From: Lentisphaeria bacterium
GTDB lineage: Bacteria > Verrucomicrobiota > Lentisphaeria > Victivallales > Victivallaceae
NCBI GenBank assembly: GCA_022768375.1
Contig: JALEMG010000059.1
Coordinates: 1 to 63,426, forward strand
Direction of reading: 5' to 3'
DNA: 63,426 bases
How positions within the stretch are numbered: the stretch's first letter is position 1; every line of letters starts with the position of its first letter. The position numbers and the translations under genes are program-made. A model generated the notes under the pieces. It searched no databases, was not told the DNA's origin, and saw nothing but the letters and a program-made list of their open reading frames with translations. Positions 51,824 through 60,451 of this stretch are shown here, one piece after another.

Positions 51824-52641
51824 TGCTGGCACCCCGGACAGAATACGCTGGTGCGGCCCCCCAGCGAACAGCGGGCGAGCGTCGCGCCGCACCGGGGGCA
51901 CGCTTCGCCGGATTTGCCGTAGATCCGCAGTTTCACCGCGAATTTTCCCTCGCTGCCGTCCACGCCCCGGAAGTCCGCGATGGTGGTGCCGCCGCAGGCG
52001 ATCGCTTCCCGGAGGATCCGTTTCGCATGCCGGACGATCGCCGCGCACTCCTCCGGCGTGACCGTGTCGGCCCGCCGGCGGGGATCGACGCCGGAAGCAA
52101 ACAGCGTCTCCGTGGCGTAGATGTTGCCGATGCCGCAGACGACGGCGTTATCCATCAGCGCGACCTTGACCGGAGTTTTCCGTTTCGCCAGCGCCGCGTA
52201 CAGCGCCGCGCCGGTGAATTTCCCGCTCAACGGCTCCACGCCCAGACATTGCAGCGCATCCGGCCAGCCGTCCGGCCCCAGGTCGCGGACCTCCAGCAGA
52301 CTGAATCTCCGGGGGCATTCAAAACGGAACACGTTGCCGTCGTCCAGATGGAGAAACACGTGTTCGTGCTTCCGCCTCGGCGTCTCCGGGCCCTCCACCC
52401 GCGCCACGCCGGACATCCCGAAGTGCATCAGCACCCCCCGGCCGTCGTCCATCGCCGCCACCAGATACCGCCCCCGGCGGCGGACCGAGGTGAAAACGCG
52501 TCCCTCCAGTCCCGCCGTCGTCAGCGGCGTCAGCGGCGTCCGCATTTTCGGCGTGAAAACCTCCACTTTGACGATCCTGCGCCCCGTCAGGACCCGGTTC
52601 AACGCGCGGCCGACGGTTTCGGCCTCCGGCAGTTCCGGCAT
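51820..52641 (-). CDS. mutM: formamidopyrimidine-DNA glycosylase
   Basis: The 273-residue enzyme begins MPELPEAETVGRALN, the Pro-Glu catalytic N-terminus of Fpg. It has HFGMSG with the H2TH segment DNAVVCGIGNIYATETLF, and a C-terminal zinc finger (CPRCGATLARCSLGGRTSVFC-type, four cysteines). It removes 8-oxoguanine and formamidopyrimidines. GGGAGG precedes the ATG. First gene of the five-gene repair operon, divergent from lpxK. Confidence 0.95.
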   Translation of the reverse strand: MPELPEAETVGRALNRVLTGRRIVKVEVFTPKMRTPLTPLTTAGLEGRVFTSVRRRGRYLVAAMDDGRGVLMHFGMSGVARVEGPETPRRKHEHVFLHLDDGNVFRFECPRRFSLLEVRDLGPDGWPDALQCLGVEPLSGKFTGAALYAALAKRKTPVKVALMDNAVVCGIGNIYATETLFASGVDPRRRADTVTPEECAAIVRHAKRILREAIACGGTTIADFRGVDGSEGKFAVKLRIYGKSGEACPRCGATLARCSLGGRTSVFCPGCQQ

Positions 52642-52690
52642 GAAGCATCCTCCCGCATGGCAAAAATACCAAAAAACGACTCTCGCAGGT

Positions 52691-52718
52691 AATTTAGCAC
52701 CTTAAAAAATTTTTTCAA
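52691..52718 (-). promoter_or_regulatory. promoter of the mutM-addBA operon
   Basis: Minus-strand TTGAAA (52718-52713), 16-bp spacer and TAAATT (52696-52691). The near-palindrome at 52700-52720 covers its -35 box. Confidence 0.6.
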
Positions 52719-52720
52719 GG
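52700..52720. promoter_or_regulatory. near-palindromic candidate operator between mutM and lpxK
   Basis: CCTTAAAAAA faces TTTTTTCAAGG; the arms match in all but one position. It overlaps the mutM -35 and abuts the lpxK -35 at 52722, so a bound protein could affect both. Confidence 0.45.
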
Positions 52721-52721
52721 G

Positions 52722-52750
52722 TTGCGCCGGACGGATTGACGGACTATATT
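52722..52750 (+). promoter_or_regulatory. promoter of lpxK-galK
   Basis: TTGCGC (52722-52727), 17-bp spacer and TATATT (52745-52750), 22 bases before the ATG. Confidence 0.6.
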
Positions 52751-52772
52751 ATCTGTTTGAAGGTTGAAGGCC

Positions 52773-53945
52773 ATGCACAAGTTCAAATTCGATACCGAAA
52801 ATCTGGAACAGTATTTTCTGGAGGTGATCGCCGGCAGGCGGCGCGGGTGGCTGGACCGGCGGCTGACCGATCTGCTTTTCGTATCCTCCCGGTTCTACCG
52901 CATGGCGGTGCAGTTCCGGCTCTGGATGTACGACAAACGGGTCATCCGCAATCACGCCCTCGGCTGTCTGGTGGTCAGCATCGGCAATCTGAGTTGCGGC
53001 GGGACGGGCAAAACCCCGGTGGTGGAGGTTTTCGCCCGCACGCTTTCCTCCCAGGGGCGGCGCGTCGCCATCCTCAGCCGGGGCTACCGGAGCAAAAAGC
53101 GCACGTTCCGGGAAAAACTGGCCCACATTTTCCGCCACCGCCGGATCGAGGCCCCGCCCAAAGTGGTCTCCGACGGCAGAAATCTGCTGCTCAATTCCGA
53201 ATACGCCGGCGACGAGCCGTACATGCTCGCCTCCAATCTCCACGACGTGGCCGTGGTGGTGGACAAGGACCGGGTCAAGTCCGGCATCTACGCCATTGAC
53301 CATTTTCAAAGCGACGTGATCATTCTGGACGACGGCTTCCAGTACCTGATGATGAAGCCTCACATCAACATCGTGCTGGTGGACGCCACCGACCCTTTCG
53401 GCAACGGTCATGTGCTGCCCCGGGGCATCCTGCGGGAACCGATCAAGAACATTCGGCGGGCCGACTACATCTTCCTCACCAAATCCGACGGCAGTCACCG
53501 TCTCTCCCACCTGAAGCGGTTCATCCGCCGCCACACCCGGCGGGCCGAGATCATCGAGTGCTGTCACAAGCCCCGTTACCTCGTCGGGTTCGCCGCCGGA
53601 GAGATCCTGCCGCTGAAAACGCTTCGTTCCGCCCGGGTCGCGGCGCTCTCCGCCATCGCCCGGCCCGACAGTTTTGAACGGTTTCTGGAGGATTTCGGCG
53701 CGGAACTGGTGCTCAAAGACCACTTCGCCGACCACCACCGCTACACCCAGCAGGAGATCATCGACTTCGTGAACCAGGCCAAAGCCGCCGGAGCGGAGAT
53801 GATCGTCACCACCGAAAAGGACGCGGTGCGCATCCCCCGGATCGACCGGTGCGATGTGCCGATCTTCTTTCTGCGCATCGAGATCGACATTTTGAGCGGC
53901 AAGGAGAGTTTCGACCAGTGTATTTCCCGTATCTGCTTTATGTGA
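52773..53945 (+). CDS. lpxK: tetraacyldisaccharide 4'-kinase
   Basis: The 390-residue LpxK phosphorylates the lipid A disaccharide at the 4' position on the inner membrane. It has the P-loop [19 protein letters not shown] near residue 69, [40 protein letters not shown] and [10 protein letters not shown]. The N-terminal 50 residues are longer than in E. coli and include an amphipathic membrane-binding region. ATG 52773 with GAAGG upstream is preferred to a TTG at 52764. galK starts 13 bases later. Confidence 0.92.
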   Translation: MHKFKFDTENLEQYFLEVIAGRRRGWLDRRLTDLLFVSSRFYRMAVQFRLWMYDKRVIRNHALGCLVVSIGNLSCGGTGKTPVVEVFARTLSSQGRRVAILSRGYRSKKRTFREKLAHIFRHRRIEAPPKVVSDGRNLLLNSEYAGDEPYMLASNLHDVAVVVDKDRVKSGIYAIDHFQSDVIILDDGFQYLMMKPHINIVLVDATDPFGNGHVLPRGILREPIKNIRRADYIFLTKSDGSHRLSHLKRFIRRHTRRAEIIECCHKPRYLVGFAAGEILPLKTLRSARVAALSAIARPDSFERFLEDFGAELVLKDHFADHHRYTQQEIIDFVNQAKAAGAEMIVTTEKDAVRIPRIDRCDVPIFFLRIEIDILSGKESFDQCISRICFM

Positions 53946-53958
53946 AAGGTTTCCGAAA

Positions 53959-55119
53959 ATGCAAAATCTGATCGAGAAGTTTTCCGCCTGTTACGGCCTC
54001 GCCCCCATCGCGGCGGCGCAGGCCCCCGGGCGGCTGGAGGTGCTGGGCAACCACACCGACTATAACGAAGGTCTGGTCCTCTCCTGCGCGGTGGAACAGA
54101 AAACCGCGTTCGCTCTCGCTCCGGTGGAGGGTTCGCTCTGCCGGATCATGGATTTCCGGGAGGGGCGCGAAATGACCTTCGACCTCGCCGACGTGGACGG
54201 CGCGCCCCCGAGGGACGGCAGCAAGTACATCATCGGCATGATCCGCGAACTCCGGCGCTACGGTCTGCCCGCGCAGGCGTTCTGCGCCGGACTGGAGAGC
54301 AGCGTGCCGCTCGGTTCCGGAATGTCCAGTTCCGCCGCGCTGGAAGTCGCCAGCGGACTGGCCTTCAGTATCGCCTTTCGCCTCAATCTGGAACAGGACC
54401 CCGCCGTTATCGCCCGCGCCGGACAGGGCGTGGAGAATCATTACCTCGGCGTGAAAAGCGGTCTGCTGGATCAGTTCAGTTCCCTGTTCGGAGCCCGGGA
54501 CGCCCTCATTTTGAGCGACTTCCGCGAGGCGGCGGTGACGGGTTCCGCCCAACTGCCGCCGGGATACGCTTTTGTGGTGATCAATTCCATGAAAAAACAC
54601 AGTCTCGTGGATTCGGATTACAACTCCCGCCGGGAGGACTGCGAAAGCGCCGCGGCCAGACTCGCGGAGATGTTTCCCGGCGTGACCGCGCTGCGGGACG
54701 TGACCCCGGAACAACTCGCCGCCGCCCGCGCCGCCCTCCCGTGGCGCGAGTACCGCCGCGCCCAGCACATCGTCTGGGAGTGTTCCCGGGTGCGCACCGC
54801 CATGGAACTGCTCCGGGACGGCGATGTCCGCGGTTTCGGCAAACTTCTTTTTGAATCCCATGAGTCCAGCCGCCTCAACTTCGAGAACAGTTCCCCGGAA
54901 CTGGACATCCTCGTCGATATTGCCCGCCATACCCCCGGCTGCCTCGGCGCCCGGCTCTCCGGCGGTGGTTTCGGCGGCATCACCATTCATCTTGTCCGCG
55001 CCGCCCGCGCCGCCGAATACGCCGAATCCGTCTGCGCCGAATACCGTCGGCGCACCGGGATCGCCGCCGAAAGTTTCGTCTGCGCCCCCGGCGACGGCGC
55101 CATGGGATACGCGATCTGA
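53959..55119 (+). CDS. galK: galactokinase (GHMP family)
   Basis: The 386-residue kinase has the GalK signature APGRLEVLGNHTDYNEG (residues 22-38), the GHMP ATP loop PLGSGMSSSAALEVA, GLLDQFSSLFG with the catalytic Asp, and the C-terminal LSGGGFGGITI. It phosphorylates galactose at C1; a related sugar is possible. It follows lpxK closely, probably on one transcript, though the two are metabolically unrelated. galT and galE are not here. Confidence 0.88.
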   Translation: MQNLIEKFSACYGLAPIAAAQAPGRLEVLGNHTDYNEGLVLSCAVEQKTAFALAPVEGSLCRIMDFREGREMTFDLADVDGAPPRDGSKYIIGMIRELRRYGLPAQAFCAGLESSVPLGSGMSSSAALEVASGLAFSIAFRLNLEQDPAVIARAGQGVENHYLGVKSGLLDQFSSLFGARDALILSDFREAAVTGSAQLPPGYAFVVINSMKKHSLVDSDYNSRREDCESAAARLAEMFPGVTALRDVTPEQLAAARAALPWREYRRAQHIVWECSRVRTAMELLRDGDVRGFGKLLFESHESSRLNFENSSPELDILVDIARHTPGCLGARLSGGGFGGITIHLVRAARAAEYAESVCAEYRRRTGIAAESFVCAPGDGAMGYAI

Positions 55120-55190
55120 ACCAATGAAATAAAAAAGGATCAAAAAATAAAAAATCTGCCCCCGGGCGCTGCCCGGACGTGATCCAGCGG

Positions 55191-55272
55191 CTTACTTCTT
55201 TTCTCGCGGGAAAAGAAGTAAGACAAGAAAAGGCGACTGCGTTACTTTCTTTTGCCGACAAAAGAAAGTAAC
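55191..55272 (+). repeat. paired-hairpin repeat, copy 3
   Basis: CTTACTTCTTTT/AAAAGAAGTAAG hairpin at 55191-55222 and GTTACTTTCTTTT/AAAAGAAAGTAAC hairpin at 55241-55272, with the AAGAAAAGGCGACTGC spacer. Same order as copy 1, inverted relative to copy 2. Confidence 0.9.
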
Positions 55273-55273
55273 C

Positions 55274-55489
55274 AAAGAAAGATGCGGGGTTGCTTGTCCG
55301 CCGTAGCCTCGGCGAAGGCGGAAGCGGGAGGCGGCCGACGCATTAAATAAAAAATCAGGCAATATTGAGTGTAGAGCCGATAAAGAAAGATGCGGGGTTG
55401 CTTGTCCGCCGCAGCCTCGGCGAAGGCGGAAGCGGGAGGCGGCCGACGCATTGAATGGAAAATCAGACAACATTGAGTATAGAGCCAAA
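55274..55489 (+). repeat. 108-bp tandem duplication upstream of trpS
   Basis: Units 55274-55381 and 55382-55489 both begin AAAGAAAGATGCGGGGTTGC and differ at about eight positions. Parts occur in reverse at 43180-43290 and 41100-41150. Confidence 0.9.
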
Positions 55490-55500
55490 TAAAATATTCA
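55473..55500 (+). promoter_or_regulatory. candidate trpS promoter inside the repeat
   Basis: TTGAGT (55473-55478), 16-bp spacer and TATTCA (55495-55500). The -35 lies in the second 108-bp unit and the -10 just past it. Confidence 0.4.
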
Positions 55501-55523
55501 AATCCAACGGAGCATCGGACATT

Positions 55524-56483
55524 ATGAGAATCCTCACCGGCATCCAGCCTTCCGGCACCCCCCATCTGGGCAACTACTTCGGCGCCATGCGCCAGGTCTG
55601 CGAACTGCAGAGCAAAGGCGAATCCTTCCTCTTCATCGCGGATTACCACGCGCTGACCACCAACCCCGAACCCGAACAACTCCGGGAGCGCATTCTCAAT
55701 CTGGCGCTGGATTTCCTCGCCTGCGGCGTCGATGTGGACAAAACCGTCTTCTTCCGCCAGTCCGCCGTGCCGGAAGTCTGCGAACTTATGTGGATCCTCA
55801 ATACCGTCACCCCCGTCGGACTGCTCGAACGCGCCCACAGTTACAAGGATAAAACCGCCAAAGGCTTCATGCCCAATAACGGCCTCTTTTCCTACCCCGT
55901 GCTCATGGCCGCCGATATTCTGCTCTATCATGCCGACCTCGTCCCCGTCGGCAAGGACCAGAAACAGCATTTGGAGATCACCCGCGACCTCGCCATCAAA
56001 TTCAACAACGAATACGGCGATATTTTCACCGTTCCCGAAGGCTTCATTCCCGAAAATGTCGCCATCGTCCCCGGGCTCGACGGGCAGAAAATGTCCAAAA
56101 GTTACCACAACACCATCCCCATTTTCAGTACCGAAAAAGCCTTGCGCAAAACCGTCATGAATATCGTCACCGACTGCAAGGCGCTTGAGGAGCCCAAAGA
56201 CCCCGACAACTGCAACGTCGTCGCGCTGTACAAACTTTTCGCTTCCCCGGAGGAAGTCGCGGAGATGGCCGCCCGCTACCGCGCCGGCAATTACGGCTAC
56301 GGCCACGCGAAACAGGCCCTCTTTGAGAAAATCTGGGCCTTCTTTGAACCCATGCGCGCCCGCCGCGCCGAACTCGCCGCCAATCTGGACTTCGTTCACG
56401 AACTCCTCCGCAAAAACGGCGAACGCGCCCGCGCCGAAGCCGCCCGGACCCTCTCCCGCGTCCGCCGCGCCGTCGGCCTTTGA
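55524..56483 (+). CDS. trpS: tryptophanyl-tRNA synthetase
   Basis: The 319-residue class I synthetase has the HIGH-like PSGTPHLGNYFGA, FLFIADYHALTT, MAADILLYHADLVPVGKDQKQH (Trp recognition) and GQKMSKSYHN. Length is usual. The ATG at 55524 has CGGAG 11 bases upstream; the frame stays open into the repeat, but those residues are not TrpRS-like. No T-box or trp leader is seen. Repeats flank the gene on both sides. Confidence 0.95.
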   Translation: MRILTGIQPSGTPHLGNYFGAMRQVCELQSKGESFLFIADYHALTTNPEPEQLRERILNLALDFLACGVDVDKTVFFRQSAVPEVCELMWILNTVTPVGLLERAHSYKDKTAKGFMPNNGLFSYPVLMAADILLYHADLVPVGKDQKQHLEITRDLAIKFNNEYGDIFTVPEGFIPENVAIVPGLDGQKMSKSYHNTIPIFSTEKALRKTVMNIVTDCKALEEPKDPDNCNVVALYKLFASPEEVAEMAARYRAGNYGYGHAKQALFEKIWAFFEPMRARRAELAANLDFVHELLRKNGERARAEAARTLSRVRRAVGL

Positions 56484-56885
56484 CCCCCCTCCCCGGGAGA
56501 AGACGTCAGACGGGAAAAGCGCTCCCCTTGCTTGCACGCGGATGCGAAGCGGTGAGGCGGCGGCCCGCGGATAGCGGGAGCGCGAAAGGGCGGTTTTTTG
56601 TCATGGGGCTGCTCGCCCCCGACACCCCCCGGCAGGGCTTAAGGCCCTGTACCCCGAGGCCTCTTTCGGCGGCCTGCGGATGTCGGCTCCGCCTCCGCGC
56701 GTTTCTCGCGCTCCCGTCGGTCGCGCGGCAGTCTGCCGCCGTTGGAAAACCGCACCGCGTCCGCAGTCCGCAAGCGGCGGGAACGCGGACAAAATACGCC
56801 CCGCGGTCGAAACTGCGGGGCGGAGTTTTCTTCGGCTCCTTTCTTTTGCGGTAAAAAGAAAGGAACGCAGTCCGCTTTTCTTGTC
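56484..56885 (-). repeat. composite intergenic repeat, copy 2; fills a gene-free gap
   Basis: This 402-bp gap between convergent trpS and the oxidoreductase gene reads, on the minus strand, in the same order as 37170-37830. A truncated paired hairpin (about 56835-56893) comes first, then a CCCCGCAG hairpin, the GCGGAGGCGGAGCCGAC block, GGCCTTAAGCCCTG and the GGGGCGAGCAGCCCC block. The hairpin runs into the last codons of the oxidoreductase gene. No gene is seen. Confidence 0.85.
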
Positions 56886-58007
56886 TTACTTCAAACAGAT
56901 CCAGGAGCGGGCGGCGGCGGATTCGCGGATCTTGTCCATGATGGACTGGATGCGGATGCCCTGATCGACGCCGGGGTTGCCGGGGCGTCCGGCGTGGACG
57001 GAACAGAGGAAGTTCCAGAGACAGTGCATGTGGCCGCGCATCCAGCCGATGGGGGCTTTGGGGGTGGGGAAGCCGGCGGGCTTGTCGTAGCGCTGACCGC
57101 AGTCGATGGCGGTCCATCCGCGCAGACCGCCCTGAGGGGAGCCGGGGGCGGTGCGGTCGTAGAAAAAGAGTTGTTCGAGATTCATGGGGTCCCAGCGGAG
57201 CGCGCCTTTGGAGCCGTAGATCTCGAAGCCCATGCCGTCCTCCACGCCGGTGGAGATTTTGCTGGCGCTGATGACGCCGCAGGCTCCGTTGGCGAGTCGG
57301 ACCAGCGCGTGCATGTTGTCCTCGGCGGTGACGGGGACGGTTTTGCCGGGTTCGTCGGCGGAGGGCCGGGTCGGGTAGGCGATATGGGTGGCGGCGGAGA
57401 CGGCGGCAAATCCGCCCAGCAGGTAGTCCATGAGGTCGAGAATATGGCTGCCGAGGTCGGCGATGGTGCCCGCTTCAAGTTTCCATTTCAGCGGGGCGTT
57501 GGGATCGGAACTGCCGGAATGCAGGTATTGGCCGCGAAATTCGAGGATCTCGCCCAATTTGCCTTCGTCGATCAACTGTTTGGCGCGGATGGTGGCGGGG
57601 AAGAAGCGGTTTTGCAAAGTCATCTGCATGGTGCCGGAGTAATGTTTGGCGGCGGCTTCGACTTCCCGGGCCTCGTCCATGGTGGCGACAAGCGGTTTGT
57701 CGCAGTAGATGTGCTTGCCGTGTTTCATGGCGGAGAGGATGGCTTCGAGGTGGCGGGAATTGGGGGTGGCGATATCGACGATGTCGATGTCGGGATTTTC
57801 GGTGATCTCCCGGAAATCGGTCACGGCCCGTTCCGCTCCGGTCTGACGGGCGAATTTCTCCGCGCTGGACTGATGGGCCGCGCATACGGTGGTGATCCGG
57901 GCGCGGAACTCGTCCTGATCGTAATGCAGCGGGATGTTCAGATAACCGTAGGCGTGAACTCTGGCGATGAATCCCGCCCCGACGATGCCGACTCTGTATT
58001 CTTTCAT
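56886..58007 (-). CDS. Gfo/Idh/MocA-family oxidoreductase
   Basis: The 373-residue NAD(P)-dependent dehydrogenase has an N-terminal Rossmann motif (VGIVGAGFIARVH), VDIATPNSRHLE and YCDKPLVAT (the EKP-type lysine). A C-terminal alpha/beta substrate domain follows, with GTIADLGSHILDLMDYLLG. These enzymes oxidise or reduce sugars, inositols or amino-sugar derivatives. It is downstream of a class III aminotransferase by 91 bases and probably in its operon. AAGGAT precedes the ATG. Substrate unknown. Confidence 0.85.
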   Translation of the reverse strand: MKEYRVGIVGAGFIARVHAYGYLNIPLHYDQDEFRARITTVCAAHQSSAEKFARQTGAERAVTDFREITENPDIDIVDIATPNSRHLEAILSAMKHGKHIYCDKPLVATMDEAREVEAAAKHYSGTMQMTLQNRFFPATIRAKQLIDEGKLGEILEFRGQYLHSGSSDPNAPLKWKLEAGTIADLGSHILDLMDYLLGGFAAVSAATHIAYPTRPSADEPGKTVPVTAEDNMHALVRLANGACGVISASKISTGVEDGMGFEIYGSKGALRWDPMNLEQLFFYDRTAPGSPQGGLRGWTAIDCGQRYDKPAGFPTPKAPIGWMRGHMHCLWNFLCSVHAGRPGNPGVDQGIRIQSIMDKIRESAAARSWICLK

Positions 58008-58098
58008 GGCAAGATATCCTTAAATAAAACCGCTCCACCCGGGAAGGTTCCCCGGTGAAGCGGCGTGAGGGGTTGTCAACCAACGGAGATCATCGGGC

Positions 58099-59466
58099 TC
58101 AGCCCAGCAACTCTTTTTCGGTTTCCGCGATGGCTTCCTCGATGATGTCCATACCCTTGAGGGCGACTTCGTTGGGCATGACGATCGGGGGCGACATCCG
58201 GAGGATATGACCGGCGGGGACCCAGGCGAGACCTTTGCCGAATGCTTTCTGGTAGACCATTTTTCCGGCCTCGTCGAACGGGGTCTTCCTGACTTTGTCC
58301 TTAACCAGTTCGATGCCCAGCAGACAGCCTTTGCAGCGGGTGTCGCCGACGATCCGGTACTTGGTGGTCCAGTCGGCCATGCGCTTGACGAAAAGTTTCT
58401 CCAGTTCCTGCGCGTGTTCGAGCAGCCCCTCCTCCTCAATGACTTCGAAGCAGGCGAGCGCGGCGGCGCAGGCCATGGGGTTGCCGCCGTAACTGGTGGA
58501 AGCGCTGATCTTGTCCACCGCGTCGGCGTAGGGTTTGCGCACCGCCATCGCGGTCACGGGGAAGCCGTTGCCGAAGCCCTTGCCCAGCGTGACGACATCG
58601 GGGATGACGTTCCAGTGTTCGCAACAGAGGATCTTGCCGCAGCGCCCCATGGAGGTGAGGACTTCATCGGCCATAAAAAGGATGTTCCGCTCCTCGAGGA
58701 ATTTTTTGAGTTTCGGGAAGAAGTCGTCCGGCGGCATGATGGAACCGGCCCAGCCCTGAATGGGTTCCGCGACGAGGGCGGCGATCTGCCCGGTGGTGCA
58801 TTCCTTGATCATCTGGTCGTAGAATTCGAGATACCGGTCGGTGTCGAGTTGTCCGTCCGCGTCGACCCAGAGGGGCCGGTAGGTGTCGGGGCGGGGCATC
58901 AGGTAAAATCCGGGGGTCCGGCTGGCGCCGCTGAATCTGGTCATGCGGGCGAGACTGATGGAGTGGCCGCTTTTGCCGTGGAAATCCTGAAAGAAACTGA
59001 GAAACTCGTGCTTGCCGGTGGCGGCGCGGCAGGTGCGCAGGCCGGCTTCCACAGCGGCGGTGCCGCAGTCGTAGAGTTGGAAGCACTTGAGGTCGCCGGG
59101 CAGCGTGGCGGCCATTTTTTCCAGCAGCCGCACTTTGATCTCGGTGGTGAAATCGTGGCAGTTCATCAGTTGTTTGGCGTATTTGGCCACGGCTTCCGAG
59201 ATTTTCGGATGACAGTGTCCGAGGCTGGTGACGTAGATGCCGCTGGAGAAGTCGATGTACTCGTTGCCGTCCACGTCCTGCATCATGCAGCCCTGGGCGC
59301 GTTCAAAGGCGACCGGAAAGAGCCGGACCTGACCGGAGATGCCCCGGTAATACTGTTTGGCCCGGTCGTGCAGCGCGGTGCTTTTCGGCCCGGGGAGGGT
59401 GGAACTGACGATCTTCGGGATCCGGTTCAGATCGAGTTGGTAGGGTGCGGGATTGTACTTGCCCAT
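58099..59466 (-). CDS. class III (ornithine/GABA-type) PLP aminotransferase
   Basis: The 455-residue enzyme has MMQDVDGNEYIDFSSGIYVTSLGHCHP, the PLP phosphate region YDCGTAAVEAGLR, ALVAEPIQGWAGSIMPP, ILFMADEVLTSMGRCG with the PLP-ring Asp and VTLGKGFGNGFPVTA with the Schiff-base Lys near 302. It transfers amino groups to or from omega-amino or sugar-type substrates. An N-terminal extension of about 45 residues is present. With the oxidoreductase it may interconvert a keto and an amino compound. AAAGGAAAA precedes the ATG. Confidence 0.85.
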   Translation of the reverse strand: MGKYNPAPYQLDLNRIPKIVSSTLPGPKSTALHDRAKQYYRGISGQVRLFPVAFERAQGCMMQDVDGNEYIDFSSGIYVTSLGHCHPKISEAVAKYAKQLMNCHDFTTEIKVRLLEKMAATLPGDLKCFQLYDCGTAAVEAGLRTCRAATGKHEFLSFFQDFHGKSGHSISLARMTRFSGASRTPGFYLMPRPDTYRPLWVDADGQLDTDRYLEFYDQMIKECTTGQIAALVAEPIQGWAGSIMPPDDFFPKLKKFLEERNILFMADEVLTSMGRCGKILCCEHWNVIPDVVTLGKGFGNGFPVTAMAVRKPYADAVDKISASTSYGGNPMACAAALACFEVIEEEGLLEHAQELEKLFVKRMADWTTKYRIVGDTRCKGCLLGIELVKDKVRKTPFDEAGKMVYQKAFGKGLAWVPAGHILRMSPPIVMPNEVALKGMDIIEEAIAETEKELLG

Positions 59467-59550
59467 GATGGTTTTCCTTTATGTTTTTAAGGTTGCTGTG
59501 AGTTGTCGTTCGTCGGGATCTTTCCTGTCCATGTCGTCTGGCAACGTCAT

Positions 59551-59578
59551 AAAATACCATCGCAAAAAGGGAATACAA
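59551..59578 (-). promoter_or_regulatory. promoter of the aminotransferase-oxidoreductase pair
   Basis: Minus-strand TTGTAT (59578-59573), 16-bp spacer and TATTTT (59556-59551). The DeoR-type operator at 59597-59624 lies about 20-45 bp upstream of its -35. Confidence 0.55.
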
Positions 59579-59596
59579 AGAAAAAAACGTAATTTT

Positions 59597-59624
59597 TTAA
59601 CAAAAATGCTGTTAATTTTTAACA
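59597..59624. promoter_or_regulatory. DeoR-type operator at the regulator's own promoter
   Basis: Half-sites TTAACA (59597-59602), TGTTAA (59610-59615) and TTAACA (59619-59624). The last two form the 15-bp palindrome TGTTAATTTTTAACA, whose left arm is also the -35 of the regulator gene. An identical palindrome, read on the other strand, is at 61283-61297. Confidence 0.7.
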
Positions 59625-59638
59625 TCACGGTTTATATT
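59610..59638 (+). promoter_or_regulatory. promoter of the DeoR-family regulator
   Basis: TGTTAA (59610-59615), 17-bp spacer and TATATT (59633-59638), overlapped by the operator, as expected for autorepression. Confidence 0.6.
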
Positions 59639-59692
59639 ATTTCCGCCCGGGGTTACATTATCCCCGTGCGGGAAACCAAAACGGGAACGGAG

Positions 59693-60451
59693 ATGAACGA
59701 ACGCAAGCAGAAAATTCTGGCGATCCTGAATCAGGGGCGGCTGGACATCAAGGAGGCCGCGGCGGATCTGGGGGTTTCCGAGATGACGCTACGGCGGGAC
59801 CTGCGGGATTTGGAGGCCAAGCAGTTTCTGGTTCAGGTCAAAGGGGGGGCGGTCCTCTGTTCCCGGGGGTTCGAACCGAAAGACGGCGCTTATCAGGTCA
59901 GGAACATCCACATGCGGATCGCGGAAGCGCTGCTGGAGCGGATCATGCCGTGCCAGTCGGTCTTCCTGAGCGCGGGCCGTACCGCGTTTGCGCTGGCGAA
60001 ACTGCTGATGACCGGACGGGCCGGACGGATCAAGGTCATCACCAATTCGCTCTCCACGGCGGCGGTGCTGTTTCACTCCCAGTGTCAGGTGATCCTGCTG
60101 GGCGGGGAACTGCGGAGCAACTCATTGGACCTGATCGTGACCTCGGCGGAGAAGATGCTGGAGAACTACAGCGTGGACTGGCTGATCTCCGGGTGCGACG
60201 CGGCGTCGGTGGACGATGGGTTCTACACCGCCGACGTCAGTCTGGCCAATCTGGAAACGAAAAGCCTCTCCATCGCTCAGCATGTGGCGGTGATCACCGA
60301 AAGCGATAAATTCGGGCGGCGCGCCTTCGCCCGATTCGCCACGCTGCAGGACGTCGATCTGCTGGTGACCGACGACGGATTGCCCGATCCCGCCGTCCGG
60401 GCGCTTCGGGCCGGCGGGGTCGAAGTCCTTCAGGTTTCCAGCCGGCGCTGA
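59693..60451 (+). CDS. DeoR-family transcriptional regulator
   Basis: The 252-residue protein has a DeoR helix-turn-helix at residues 19-40 (DIKEAAADLGVSEMTLRRDL, then DLEAKQFL). A DeoRC sensor domain of the ISOCOT fold follows, with SVFLSAGRTAFALAKLL, VITNSLSTAAVLF, LLGGELR and ITESDKFGRRAF. It normally senses a sugar phosphate. ATG 59693 with GGAACGGAG upstream is chosen; the frame is open upstream but lies before the promoter. The shared palindrome suggests it controls itself, the glycosidase at 61426 and perhaps the divergent aminotransferase pair. Confidence 0.92.
   Translation: MNERKQKILAILNQGRLDIKEAAADLGVSEMTLRRDLRDLEAKQFLVQVKGGAVLCSRGFEPKDGAYQVRNIHMRIAEALLERIMPCQSVFLSAGRTAFALAKLLMTGRAGRIKVITNSLSTAAVLFHSQCQVILLGGELRSNSLDLIVTSAEKMLENYSVDWLISGCDAASVDDGFYTADVSLANLETKSLSIAQHVAVITESDKFGRRAFARFATLQDVDLLVTDDGLPDPAVRALRAGGVEVLQVSSRR

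Larger units (their letters stand above)
55120..55523. other. 404-bp gene-free stretch: hairpin repeat and 108-bp tandem duplication
   Basis: It contains the CCGGGCGCTGCCCGG hairpin near 55162, the paired hairpins 55191-55272, two 108-bp units (55274-55489) and the likely trpS promoter. No gene is called. Confidence 0.8.
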
